Shown here: one piece after another, positions 13,632-24,192 of the stretch | Layout of the letters: each line of letters begins with the position of its first letter | Position numbering within the stretch: position 1 is the first letter of the stretch | Source: Nannochloris sp. 'desiccata' | Lineage: Eukaryota; Chlorophyta; Trebouxiophyceae; Chlorellales; Chlorellaceae | Length of the DNA: 64,000 nt | Reading direction: 5' to 3' | Assembly: GCA_019044685.2 (NCBI GenBank) | Contig: JAGTXX020000015.1 | Location: 1,178,001 to 1,242,000, forward strand | Position numbers and translations under genes: made by a program | Notes under the pieces: model-generated | Seen by the model: only the letters and a program-made list of their open reading frames with translations | The model's database searches: none | Told to the model about the DNA's origin: nothing

Positions 13632-14925
13632 ATGACCCTGGCAGAGGAAATCTACAAGCCCAAGTCTATTCTCGTCACTGGTGGCGCAGGATTCATCGCT
13701 TCTCATGTCGCAACCAAATTAGTGAAACGGTTCCCAGATTGCAAGGTAATATTCATTCCTGCATGCCTTTATAGGTACATCCATATCCATACCTGGCAGC
13801 TTAGCCTATTTTCTCCCCCTGAAACTTAAACATTTTTCTGTTTTGTCCCAACATTCACGACTCAATTCATCCCCTCTACTACAGATTGTCGTCTTTGACA
13901 AGCTTGATTATTGCGCTACCTTGAACAATCTCGGCGCAGTATGGGAATACCAAAACTTCAGATTCATCAAAGGCGACATCCAAAGCCCAGACTTGGTCAT
14001 GCATGTTCTCCACAGTGAAAAAATCGATACCGTCATGCACTTTGCTGCTCAAACCCACGTCGACAACTCCTTTGGCAACTCTCTCGCTTTTACTTTAAAC
14101 AATACCCATGGAACTCATGTTTTATTGGAAGCTTGCAGAGTGTATGGCCAGATCCGTCGTTTTATCAACGTTTCTACAGACGAGGTATATGGAGAAAGCT
14201 CTCTCGGAAAAGAAAATGGACTCACAGAAGACTCCCCATTAGAGCCCACAAACCCGTATTCTGCAGCCAAAGCTGGAGCAGAAATGATTTCTCGTGCATA
14301 TCACACTTCCTACAACTTACCTGTGATTGTTACACGAGGCAACAATGTCTATGGCCCCCACCAATTTCCCGAAAAAATGATCCCCAAATTCATTTTACGG
14401 GCCATGCGTGGGGTAGACTTGCCTGTCCACGGAGATGGCCTTGCTGTCCGTTCTTATCTTTACGTTGATGACGTTGCTGAAGCGTTTTTGGTTATCTTAG
14501 CCAAAGGAAAAGTTGGGGACATTTACAACATAGGCACCAAAAAAGAACGGACTGTCGTTGATGTTGCCAAAGATATCTGCGGCATGTTGGGAGCTGATGC
14601 TTCTGAACAAGTGCTTCATGTCCGTGATAGAGCATTTAATGACCGAAGATACTTTATTGATGATACAAAATTGGCGGCGTTGGGGTGGAAGGAAGAGGTG
14701 AGCTGGGAAGACGGGCTGAGGAAAACTGTTGAATGGTATAAGAGCACGTCTATTAATTATTGGGATCATGGCAGTGCTGAGTTGGCATTGGATGCACACC
14801 CTACATCCCAACCTGCAATTAAGAGAAAGGAAACGAGAGGAGCTGGCGGGGAGCCTTTGCAGGCGTTGAGAAGGAAACCCACGAGTCCTTGCCCTCCGCC
14901 CAGCTTGGTGGCATTGGCGTTGTAG
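13632..14925 (+). CDS. Nucleotide-sugar (dTDP/UDP-glucose) 4,6-dehydratase
   Basis: Exons 13632-13745 and 13885-14925 (139-nt intron) encode 384 residues. The extended short-chain dehydrogenase fold is clear: the NAD-binding G-G-A-G-F-I-A-S-H at residue ~17, the S-T-D-E-V-Y-G motif whose Asp-Glu pair marks 4,6-dehydratases, and the catalytic Y-S-A-A-K. The enzyme converts an NDP-glucose to the 4-keto-6-deoxy sugar, the first step toward rhamnose. The sequence is closest in style to RmlB and the N-terminal domain of plant RHM enzymes, so UDP-glucose is the likelier substrate in a green organism. No epimerase/reductase domain follows; instead there is a ~45-residue Pro/Ala/Arg-rich tail. A partner epimerase/reductase is expected elsewhere. 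Confidence 0.9.
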
Positions 14926-15127
14926 AGCAAGAAAACTTAATTTTCAAATAAAAGGAGAGAAAAGAGTCATGAATGTTTTCTTTTTGCATTAAGAAAACGT
15001 ATATCTATAAGACTTTACTTTCCCCATTTCTTCAACTTGTCTGTTTATTAAAGGATAATAAATTGAACTTTGAAAAAAAAATGCCGTCAACACAATTTTT
15101 GTAAAATTTTAAAATACATTATTTCTC
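14926..15127. terminator. Convergent 3' ends of the dehydratase and RecN genes
   Basis: AT-rich 202-bp gap; a TGTAA element (about 15099) lies on the plus strand. It probably holds both polyadenylation sites. Confidence 0.4.
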
Positions 15128-17632
15128 CTACTCTACTCCAGCAGCAGCTGCTTGCATCAACTCCTCAGCCGCTGGTAGTGGTAGCCCCAGCATTGCAGCA
15201 ACCTCTTCCAACCTTTCTTCCCTCTCAGATAACGCATCGAATGTGGATACTACTCTACCATCCATATCAACATGCTTGCGAACACAGATGTGATGCTCCG
15301 CATAGGCAGCAACTTGAGGTAAATGACTGACACACAACACTTGTGCCAATCCTTTATGTCTTTGTAGTTGACTACTTGTATTACTAGTACCAATTGTACT
15401 GCCTGTAGCCATACGGCGTAATATACGTCCAATGGGTTGACCTAGTCGAGATCCAACACCAGAATCTATTTCATCCAGTACCACTATCGAGGCATCAATA
15501 TGACCCCCGTTACATTCAGTTTCTTCCTCTTCAGAATTAGTACCTTTATACTGTCTAGAAGCAGAAGTGCTAGTATCATTTTCTAGCGTGTCTTTGTTTA
15601 ATAAAAATGCGGGGGCAGCCTTGATGGCCAGCATCACTCGTGCTGCCTCTCCGCCTGAAGCAACACTACCGAGAGGCTTTAACGGCTCTTCTGGCCCCGC
15701 AGCGAATAGGAATTCAACAGAATCAAGACCACCAGGACGCATTCTATATTTTGTAGTGGCATCAGAAGAGGGACAGGGGATCTCCCCTAGGTTGCATTTT
15801 GCAGCGTCTTTGGCACTAACACCGAGACCCCCCTCAGTACTGATGGAGTCTGCTTTCTTACTTGCGGTATTGCTAGGAGTCCAATTAATTCTAACGTCAA
15901 AGGCAACATCTGGCATAGCAAGCTCCCTCAGCACCGTCAACACCGCATTTTTCAGTTTCTGTGCAGCTCTTCTTCTGGCGAGACTAATTTCCACTGCCAG
16001 CTGCACCACCGCTTCTTCTTTGCCTCTTAAATCTGCTTCCAAATCATCTCGCCTTCCTTCCATTTGGTAGAAGGTGTCTAAAGCTATCGCAGCACGTTCA
16101 GCAGCGTCTAATAATTCATCTGCTGACGTGGCATCGTATTGCTTCATCAGTTTTTGTACTTCTTGTAATCTCTCTGAAACTTCCGTGTATTCTGTTTGAT
16201 TAAATCTGTACTGCCGACTGTACCGCGCTACTGCACTTTGCGCGTCATCCAAAGATTGGCGCGCTTCGTGTAACGAAGACATGGCTTCTTGAAGAAGAAC
16301 AAAGGCATTGTCTTCATCATTAACATTATCATCATCGCTCCTGTTTTTAATTCTTTCTTCCTCGGTGGTGTTGGCTGAATCACCATCATGATTACTACCA
16401 CTAGCAGCTGCTGCAGCTGATTTTAAGCGTTCTTCTTGAGACAGCACCGCTCGTACATGCATCTCTACGTCATGTAGAGCATCCATCATCCCACCTCCCC
16501 CACTCCCACTGCCGCCACCGAGACCTATTGTAATTAAATTGCATCTCTCGGCAGCGTCTTTCCTTGCTTCTAAAGATCGGAGATTTCTTTTTAGTAAAAT
16601 ATCTTCTTCAGGTTCTAAGCCTGACGCCATGACGTCATCAACAAGTTCTTGTAGCGCAGCACGATCTTTTTCATCAGCTAATTCATCTAGGGATCGCAGC
16701 GCAGCACGAGCAGCAAGTAGTTCCTTCCATGCGGCGGCGAGCGTGGCAACGGCACCACGAAGGCCAGCAAGTCGATCCAGAAGCTCAAGCTGTGTACCTC
16801 CATCTTTGATACTAAGGGCAGCGTGTTGACCGTTGACATCTACTAAAGCACGGCCTATTTCCCTCAGTACTCGTAAAGAGGTGGCAATGCCGTTCAAAGA
16901 GCATCTTGATCTAGTGCCGGAGGCGCTGCTTTGAATTTCTCTACGAATAGTTAGAGTATCTACTCCACAGCTAAGTAATTTTTGAGGTAAGCCTAAAGAG
17001 AGTAATAAGCGGCGAACAGAAGCTTGATCGGCTGGAGCAACTGCGATTATGCCCTCGACAACTGCCGACGTGGCAGGGGGTCGAATGGCGTCGTCGCTGG
17101 CAGGGGAGCCAAGTAACTGTCCGAGGGCTTCAATCAGAACACTCTTACCAGATCCAGATTCTCCCGTGATGACGTTAAAGCCGGGTTGTAAGCTTATACA
17201 CTGGAAATCAACAAGTGCAAAGCTTTTGATCTCCAGTTGGCTAAGATGAGTAGTATTGACGACAGAGGAGGCAGAAGCTGAGGCTGCTGTTGGTGGCCTG
17301 TCTTTAGTAGCAGTTGATGGGTATATGGCTTGGTTTGTCGAATTTATAGTAGCAAATCTACGAGTGAAAGGATAAGCAACCTGCGGAGGGTGTATCAATC
17401 TTCTCAAAGATGAGGGAGGGTGTCCCTTTAAAGCATCCAACTGAGCCAGAGTTGGCTGTTTTCTGACAATGAGATATCCAGGAAGATAAGTTGACACGGT
17501 TCTTAAACTATTCATGCTTTCAGAGGGTATTTCGTTAAAATGTTTTATAAAATCCAAGATGCAATCTTTTGCTTTTTTTGGACAACATAGCCATTCAGTC
17601 CGTTTGAACAAGGCTAGAATTATCACTTTCAA
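15128..17632 (-). CDS. recN: DNA repair protein RecN, organelle-targeted
   Basis: The 834-residue ORF has the RecN/SMC plan. An N-terminal ATPase half carries Walker A G-E-S-G-S-G-K-S (residue ~158) and the V-D-V-N-G-Q-H-A motif. A long coiled coil spans ~330-600. The C-terminal half carries the signature A-S-G-G-E-A-A-R, Walker B V-L-D-E-I-D-S-G-V-G and V-S-H-L-P-Q-V-A. RecN bridges DNA ends during double-strand-break repair in bacteria, and plants have organellar homologues. The first ~110 residues are Ser/Thr/Arg-rich, and Met-40 (complement of 17513-17515) starts a more typical targeting sequence than the ORF's first Met. An acidic/Asn insertion interrupts the coiled coil. Plastid versus mitochondrial location is unresolved. 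Confidence 0.88.
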   Translation of the reverse strand: MKVIILALFKRTEWLCCPKKAKDCILDFIKHFNEIPSESMNSLRTVSTYLPGYLIVRKQPTLAQLDALKGHPPSSLRRLIHPPQVAYPFTRRFATINSTNQAIYPSTATKDRPPTAASASASSVVNTTHLSQLEIKSFALVDFQCISLQPGFNVITGESGSGKSVLIEALGQLLGSPASDDAIRPPATSAVVEGIIAVAPADQASVRRLLLSLGLPQKLLSCGVDTLTIRREIQSSASGTRSRCSLNGIATSLRVLREIGRALVDVNGQHAALSIKDGGTQLELLDRLAGLRGAVATLAAAWKELLAARAALRSLDELADEKDRAALQELVDDVMASGLEPEEDILLKRNLRSLEARKDAAERCNLITIGLGGGSGSGGGGMMDALHDVEMHVRAVLSQEERLKSAAAAASGSNHDGDSANTTEEERIKNRSDDDNVNDEDNAFVLLQEAMSSLHEARQSLDDAQSAVARYSRQYRFNQTEYTEVSERLQEVQKLMKQYDATSADELLDAAERAAIALDTFYQMEGRRDDLEADLRGKEEAVVQLAVEISLARRRAAQKLKNAVLTVLRELAMPDVAFDVRINWTPSNTASKKADSISTEGGLGVSAKDAAKCNLGEIPCPSSDATTKYRMRPGGLDSVEFLFAAGPEEPLKPLGSVASGGEAARVMLAIKAAPAFLLNKDTLENDTSTSASRQYKGTNSEEEETECNGGHIDASIVVLDEIDSGVGSRLGQPIGRILRRMATGSTIGTSNTSSQLQRHKGLAQVLCVSHLPQVAAYAEHHICVRKHVDMDGRVVSTFDALSEREERLEEVAAMLGLPLPAAEELMQAAAAGVE

Positions 17633-17889
17633 ATAATTATCCCTTTAAAGTATGCTGTCCGAGGCTTTCAACTGCGCGCGTCTCTCTCCTAAAATATCAT
17701 CTCTCTCTCACCCTCTCAAGCCTCACCCCGGGTAGTAGGGGCCCTACTAAACGCACTGCGGCATCAGCTAAACCTCATTCCTAAACCCTCGAAACTCTCT
17801 CCCCCAAAATTTTTTTGGATTCAAAGGTTTGAGATACAAGTAGAAAAAGAGAAAAAACATTAGTGTGTGCATAATTTGCAAAGAACAAA

Positions 17890-20319
17890 TTAAGGTGCAA
17901 TGAAATCTAGGCTATCTTCTTCCCCTAAAGTCAAAGTCAACGCCGTCAAATCTTTCCACACCTCAACCCCTCCTTCCAACTTTTTTACCCCATCGCCACT
18001 CCCACTAGCCCGATGGAGCAACAATCCAGCAGTCTCCCAGGGCTCACTTAATTGCTCCATATCATCACTTCCTTGTCGAATCCCCTCTTGTGGTAGGAGC
18101 TCTTCTCTTCTTTGAAGCGTTCCTGGTGGTACTCTACTGAATGGATGATGATGTAATCGATCTGTACTACCAGCACGTGGCGTCCGTACTGCTGTTATAT
18201 CATCAGTAGAATCTGAAGAACTTGAAGTACCTAATCCTAAAGACTTTAGATCCATCCAAGAAGGAATCGAAGCCCGAGTCAGAACATGATTTGTCAAAGC
18301 TGCAGCATGTTCTTCCCGTCGACGTACCGCCCTTGCCTGCATCGTCAATGCCCTTAATTCTGCATCAACAGCGACTTCCACAGCACACGCAGCACGTACA
18401 GCAGGTAATTTTGACCAGACTGCGCGTTGTCCTGCTCGCATTGCCTTTATTATTTCCGCAGGTGTGAAATTTACCGCAGACCTTGCCACGCTAAACGTCG
18501 TCACAGGGAGGATAAAATTTAGATCACCATACCAAGGTTGAGCTATTAATTTCATTAATTTATTTCTAGGGAAGAGCGACAAGATCTGGCCAGATCTGTG
18601 TTTCACTTCAAGCTCGATTAAATGAGCAAGTCGGCGGGGGAGCAGCTGAGCACCTGACAATACCGGGATCAACCATGGATTGCACTGACTCACTAGAAAA
18701 TAGTTGACACCAAATAACTCTCCAAGGCAACGCATCGGCAAATCTTCTTCCAAAGAGCCGTCGCACCATCGACGCATCCTTCCTGAGCTTTCCAAAGCTG
18801 AAGCTGCAGTTGTTTTTGTAGAAGGCGAAATCGGCGATGCAATGGGAGAGGTGGTACCAGTAGCACCAACTAAAGAAGAGCCCGGTGCAGAAGCCGCAGC
18901 AGCAGCAGAAGAAGAAGAAGAATTTCCTTCTTTCTGTTCTTCTTCTGGTGTACAGGGTGCAAAATGCGGGACAATCTCCCCCGAAGCAGTTTTCATCAAC
19001 AGCTCTTGGGGTGCAAAAAGGAAAGGGAAGGCAGAAGAACACGCTACCGCACTGTAAACTAACACATTCGGTGCTGTGAGATAATTCAACACGCGACAAG
19101 GCTCCTGCGTGTCAGCTGCAACTACGGCGATGTTCAAGACTCTTCCACTACGTGCGTATGCTTCTTGGAAGGTCAAATCGCCCATAAGTCGTTGCAATCG
19201 AAGCACGTATATTTCTGCGCTGTGTAAAGTGCCCTTGGATACTAAATGCCGAATGGTTCCCTTGATACCCTTTGCTGGACCGAAAAAATCAGTATTGGGG
19301 GCAGTAGGCCATGTATCCATACTTTCTTGCAATTCTGAATCGGTCCTGGTACACAACATCGCAGCAGCGATGGCGCCTCCACTACTTCCAGAGAGTACTC
19401 GTGGTAAGAGCCCTACGGAGAACAGAGCCCTAGTCACCCCAAAATGGAAGTGCGAGAAAGACCCGCCTGGAAAGGAAACAAAGAGAAGAAAGAAAGAGAA
19501 TGAAAAAGGCGCTTTGTTGAAAAGAAAATGGATAGCGCCTTAATAAAAGGACCCACCTCCAGATAAAACAAGTCCTGTGCGCCCATAGGCGTGCCGCAAC
19601 TCTCTCACAAAGGCCATTCGTTCGTCTAAAGGCAACGTTGAACAGTGGCAAATATGATGTAAAGCGCTTTGCATTTCTTCTATATATTCAGAAACCGCCA
19701 GAGGTGGAATCACACAATGAACCCGGCCTTGCTCAGCAGCAGTGCTCAGTAAGGAACCTACGTTCCGTGACGCATCTTGTCTTAATGCCCACATTAAAGC
19801 ATGCACATCATCTTTTTCTTGCATTCTACGAAGTTTTGTAGTACGATCCCGGAGCCCTGCAACTTGGGAGGCTTCCAAAGGAAGAACACGCTTTTCGAGG
19901 GAATCTAACGCTCTAGCAGCTGTTTGCCATTCCTCATAGGTGTCAGCAGCGTCCATAAGAGCACGTAAGTCTCTCGCGATGATGTTGTTGGTACGGCGGT
20001 GCCAAAGTTTTTGGACGAGGCGGAGAATTAACGCCCCTGATAAGAGTAAATGCCACCTTCGAAAAGCAAACAACCTCTTTTCAAGTTTCTGGAGTCTTTT
20101 TATACGTACATGGCCAAATAGGAATGCAAATGCGTTGTTGAAAACGGTTGAAGAGGCGCTCTGCATTGTTCTCATCTTGGAGACAGCAAGATGCAAGAGC
20201 CATTCGAGGTTATCTAGGGCAGTGTATACTTTAGAAATGGCAGATACTAAAATGGCGCTTGGGTAATTAAATGGCACGTTGGAAATTGACACCATTGCAT
20301 CCAAGTTGCTGTTTGCCAT
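17890..20319 (-). CDS. Patatin-like triacylglycerol lipase, SDP1/TGL type
   Basis: Exons 20319-19557 and 19466-17890 (90-nt intron) encode 779 residues. The N-terminal DUF3336 segment has the family motif T-Y-E-E-W-Q-T-A-A-R-A-L-D (residue ~130). The patatin core follows: oxyanion loop S-G-G-G-S completed across the splice junction, nucleophile elbow G-S-S-G-G-A (~285), and catalytic Asp in C-D-G-S-L-E-E-D-L-P-M (~488). N-Y-F-L-V-S-Q-C-N-P is also typical. SDP1-family enzymes start TAG breakdown at oil-body surfaces. A low-complexity Ala/Ser/Glu insertion precedes the Asp motif, and the tail is Ser-rich. Without the splice the first exon ends at a stop just after the oxyanion loop, so the intron is essential to the reading. 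Confidence 0.9.
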
Positions 20320-20711
20320 CTTGTGATCTTATTTTTTAGATGTTTAAGTGGGAATGCAAAGCGTCAAATGCGCGGTATTCCTTAACGCGCTAATAAGAGG
20401 TGTTTTCGAGCTATTTTATGAACATATGAGCATGACCAAGAGAATAAATTAGCCAAATTATATGGGTTCGGGTCTTATTTATTTGTTTCGGAGATTGAAT
20501 CTCAGATTCTTCAAGTTGTCCAGCCAGACAGGGCTTCTCAACCTCTCCTGTCCGTCACTCTCTTCTACAAAACTCAACATGAAATTCATTACAAGCATAC
20601 TACCTTTGTCAAAAGAGAACTTATTGCTTCAATCCTGCTTGCTTAAATTTAAAACTCCAAAAGAGCAACCAAGCCAAGGCAGCCTCTATTATAGATATTT
20701 CAAAGTCTTAT
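20320..20711. other. Intergenic region (392 bp)
   Basis: It contains the lipase promoter and the 3' region of the CG-1 gene, with a minus-strand TGTAA near 20590. A plus-strand ORF at 20462-20803 overlaps the CG-1 3' end and has no protein-like features. Confidence 0.4.
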
Positions 20712-23602
20712 TTATTTCTTTATCCCTGCTGCTTTTGCAGCAGCGCGGGATCTATGCACAGCAAATGCAGCTAATAACACGTCTTCAGAACCTTCAGCAG
20801 TGACAGCTGCTCCTCCAGCAGCGCCAGTTCCACCACCAGGCACGGCACTTGAAGACGCTCGCTGCTGTTGATGGTTAACATCCAACAGAGAAGAAAGACT
20901 AGGATCTCTACCTGCGGGCTCGTGTTCATGGCTAGTACCAGTCGCAGTAGTAGACGGGGTAGTCACCTCTTGATCGCTGCCAAAAGCATTCTTTGGAGCT
21001 CCACTTGGCGTTGCAGCATTTACTACTGGTTGCCTGACTCTCTCAGCAGCAGCCTGTCCAGTATCCTCCTTCCCCTCCTCTTCACCATGGACTGGTGTAG
21101 TGCGTTCATCAATGCTCATATTCCTCATCAACAGACCCGCATCTGCAACAGTCTCAGCATCGAACCCTCCTGATGCTGCCGCTGCAGCCGCTTCAGCCAT
21201 GCCTGTTTGATCTATACTCATCTCCTTCATTAAAGTGGTAGCCTCTTCTGCAGCTGCAGCATTAGCAGCATTGGCGGCGACATCACCGACGGCAGTGCCA
21301 TCATTACCAGTGCCAGCTAAAGCTTGAAGATCCTCAGCAGAGGCGGGGACAACGTGGGACGTAAGCCGGAATAAAGGATTGGGGTTTGTTTCAATCAGTT
21401 GGTCCTCATCGTCGTCCTCCTCCTCCTCATTATTATTGGTTGTTCCTATAGCAACAGCAGCCTGTCGAGCTTGACGTAATTGGTGAAGTCGTTCCTCCCG
21501 ATGCTCAGCAGTCACCGCGGTTGCAGCGGCTGCAGCAGCAGCGACACGTTCATGGCCACTGAGAGGAGGAGGAGCGGCAGTGGGGTTTTTCCGTTGATGC
21601 CGACCTCCACTTGAAGTAAGACCTGTACCAGCAACAGCACCGGCATCTTCATCGGAGCCATCAGTTCGTCGAGCCATATCTGCTAGACTGCCAGAATCGG
21701 CTAGACATTTTTGACGGAAGCCTGGAGCAACCAGTCGCCGTAAAGTTTCTACCTTTTGCTTCGCAGAGGTATCCTCTGCTGCTGCTGCTTTCGTCGCTAC
21801 TGAAGATTCTTGATGATGCAATGTTGATTTAATACCTTCCATTGGCTGTTTTTGATAATCTTTATCGACTATTTCAGCGGCCGCTCTTGCTGCAGTAGCG
21901 TTCCCGTTTTCACGAGCACCGCCGCCACCACCACCGCTTCCACCACCATTTCCTCCTAATTCTATGCTTCCAAGCAACGCATTCCCTCCAAAACTACTAC
22001 CTAAACGATGTAGTCTTCTAGAATCGTCCATTTCCAAACTCATCCCTGTCGCCAATTGACCAGAGACGTCTTCTACAGCCCCGCCACCGCCCCTATTTCC
22101 TATGCCACCGCCTACTTCTCGGCCCACAGTACCCACAATAAAGCTTTCAAGCACAATTGGTTCACCACTAATAACTGGAGGTCTCCCTGAAGGACCCCCC
22201 AACCCTAGATCTGCCCTCAATTTCATTTTTGAATCAGGGCTTCCACTCCTCGCACCGCCACCGCCACCAAACATCCCCGAGGTATCACTCGTTGGAGAAG
22301 AAAGGTGGTGCAGATCGCCAGGAACACCGTCTTGAGTATCTACAATACCTAGAGACATGTTTGTTTGGAGTAGTAAGGATTCGTTACCAGAGCCCATCAT
22401 GTCGTGGGCGAGCCTTCTTAAGGAATGAGAGAATGGCAATGGAGCCCCGGTACCAACGCCAATATCACCACCACCACCTCTACCACTAGCCCCAGCAGCA
22501 CCTCTTGCAGTGGGATGAATAAGAAAGTCATTCAAACCTCGACCGGCGTTACGAGCAGCGGCGTCCTGTTCAGCTAAAGACGGTAAGTTGGCACCCACAG
22601 ACAGATCAGGTATCCCCTCTATCTTGCTATCGAATCTGCCTAAAATATTGGTATCCAAGAGCTCAATACTACTAAATTCAAGGCCGGTAGGGAAGTTGTG
22701 CCCAGGATTTTGGTGGCCAACATGTACCGCCGCCTCTACTGCTGCTGTTCCATCGTCGTCTTGTTGTTGTTGTTGTTGTTCTCTATCTCCCTCTCTAGAT
22801 CGACGACGTAAGTTTGCTTGATCTGAATCTTCTTCATCGCTATCTATATCATAGTCTCCGTATTTAGCATATCTAGTGCGTTGCGCTGCAGCACGACGAG
22901 GACGAGATGCCACCGCTGCGGCAACACCAGTGGCTCCGCCGCCATTCCGAGCACCTCCCTGTCCTGCTGCTATACCTGCCGCGGCAGCAGCAGCTGTTCC
23001 ACGAGGCCCTGCTCGTGATGTCGTCGAGCAGAGGTAGTGGACTAACACAACGTCTTCCTTTGAAGATTCTAAAATCCAGTAACAACGCCTTTGCAAACCG
23101 TCGCTGTCCTCTGCATGGGCATAATAACAATTCAATCGTTCTCTATCGCCTACTTTAAGCTTCTCGTGAGTCTCTTTGACTGTTCGGCCGTCATTTTTCT
23201 TTCTCCAATTGTGTTTATCGCTACGGAAGGCGCGACAAAGCTTGCGATTGAAAACAAAAAGTTTACCGCCTGCAGGAGTTTCAAAGTTTTGAGATGAGGA
23301 CATTGCAAGCGCATCTACAAGCCGCGATGTATTATTATTCCCACGTTACCATGTTCTGATGTATCTGATCAAGGATTCTACTTACCTTCAGGTCTTTCTG
23401 CTGCCTCTTTAGGCCAAACAAACCCATCGATCTGAAAATTCTCCAAAAGAGACAAAACTTCTTCGTTCTTTAGCCATCGTGTGGAGGCGTTTATCACGAC
23501 AGGCTTGATGTGATCACTAATACCATCGTCAGAGACGTCCAGGGGAGTGGCAATCGTTCTGTCGCCTTGAATAATAGCAACTTTGGCCAAATTTCCGGCC
23601 AT
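20712..23602 (-). CDS. CG-1 DNA-binding domain protein (CAMTA-related)
   Basis: Exons 23602-23386 and 23269-20712 (116-nt intron, phase 1) encode 924 residues. The CG-1 domain spans residues ~42-150: R-W-L-K-N-E-E-V-L in exon 1, then L-F-V-F-N-R-K, H-N-W-R-K-K-N-D-G-R-T-V-K-E-T-H-E-K-L-K, C-Y-Y-A-H and V-L-V-H-Y-L in exon 2. CG-1 is the CGCG-box DNA-binding domain of calmodulin-binding transcription activators. The remaining ~770 residues are Gly/Ala/Ser/Asp-rich low complexity. I see no TIG domain, ankyrin repeats or clear IQ motif, unlike plant and animal CAMTAs. A basic Ala/Arg/Lys C-terminus could bind calmodulin, but this is weak. A nuclear regulator is likely; its calcium link is unproven. 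Confidence 0.82.
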
Positions 23603-24192
23603 GCTGGAACTTAAACGCTTCCTTTCAAAATTCTTGATCTAAGCAGTATCTAGAACTATCTATTAGATGCTTTTGTGTTCCAGGGGCTCAAGCTGATTCC
23701 AAATTCTTTGGAGGTTTCAATTCAATTATGAAATAATGACACCCCTTCTTCCAACGCGTCCAACAGCGGCGTCGCGCTTATATTACAGGCTGCTCCCTGA
23801 CGAGATGAAGTTATTTTTCTGCTTCTCGTTGGCTGTTTGCTCGGAATTAAACGCCAAAGTCTTGGGTTTTTGCATGTCATGTGATTTTGGCCACGTCGGG
23901 CGCAGCAGCGGCGGCAGCAGCAGCAGCAGCCGCAGCTCTATTTTCTTGATCACAATGCAAAACAGATACGTGAATCGATTTTCTGGTAGACGATCTCTCT
24001 TATTTGAGTATGCCCCACCGGATGCCTCAGCACCAAGGACGTATGAACCTGACCAGGTAGAGAAGACGTTAGCCTGCTATTTACCCTCTGTTTTTTCAGC
24101 ATTGACTTTCCTAAACTGTTAATCTGTTTACACGTGAATACCATAGAATTATTTATCATTCAATAAATTATAATTCACTCGCTACACTCCTA
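23603..24192. other. Intergenic region (590 bp)
   Basis: It holds the CG-1 gene promoter and the 3' end of the FtsJ-like gene (minus-strand TGTAA at 24128-24132). A plus-strand ORF (23736-24122, 128 codons) contains a GGC/AGC repeat at 23907-23935 coding poly-Ser; I cannot tell whether it is a small gene. Confidence 0.35.

Noticed and set aside
20462..20803. Plus-strand ORF overlapping the CG-1 gene 3' end
   Set aside because: It shows no family features and its end is antisense to well-supported coding sequence.
23736..24122. Plus-strand 128-codon ORF between the CG-1 and FtsJ-like genes
   Set aside because: Its only striking part is a poly-Ser repeat from GGC/AGC repetition. It shows no conserved motif and lies where a promoter and a 3' region are expected.
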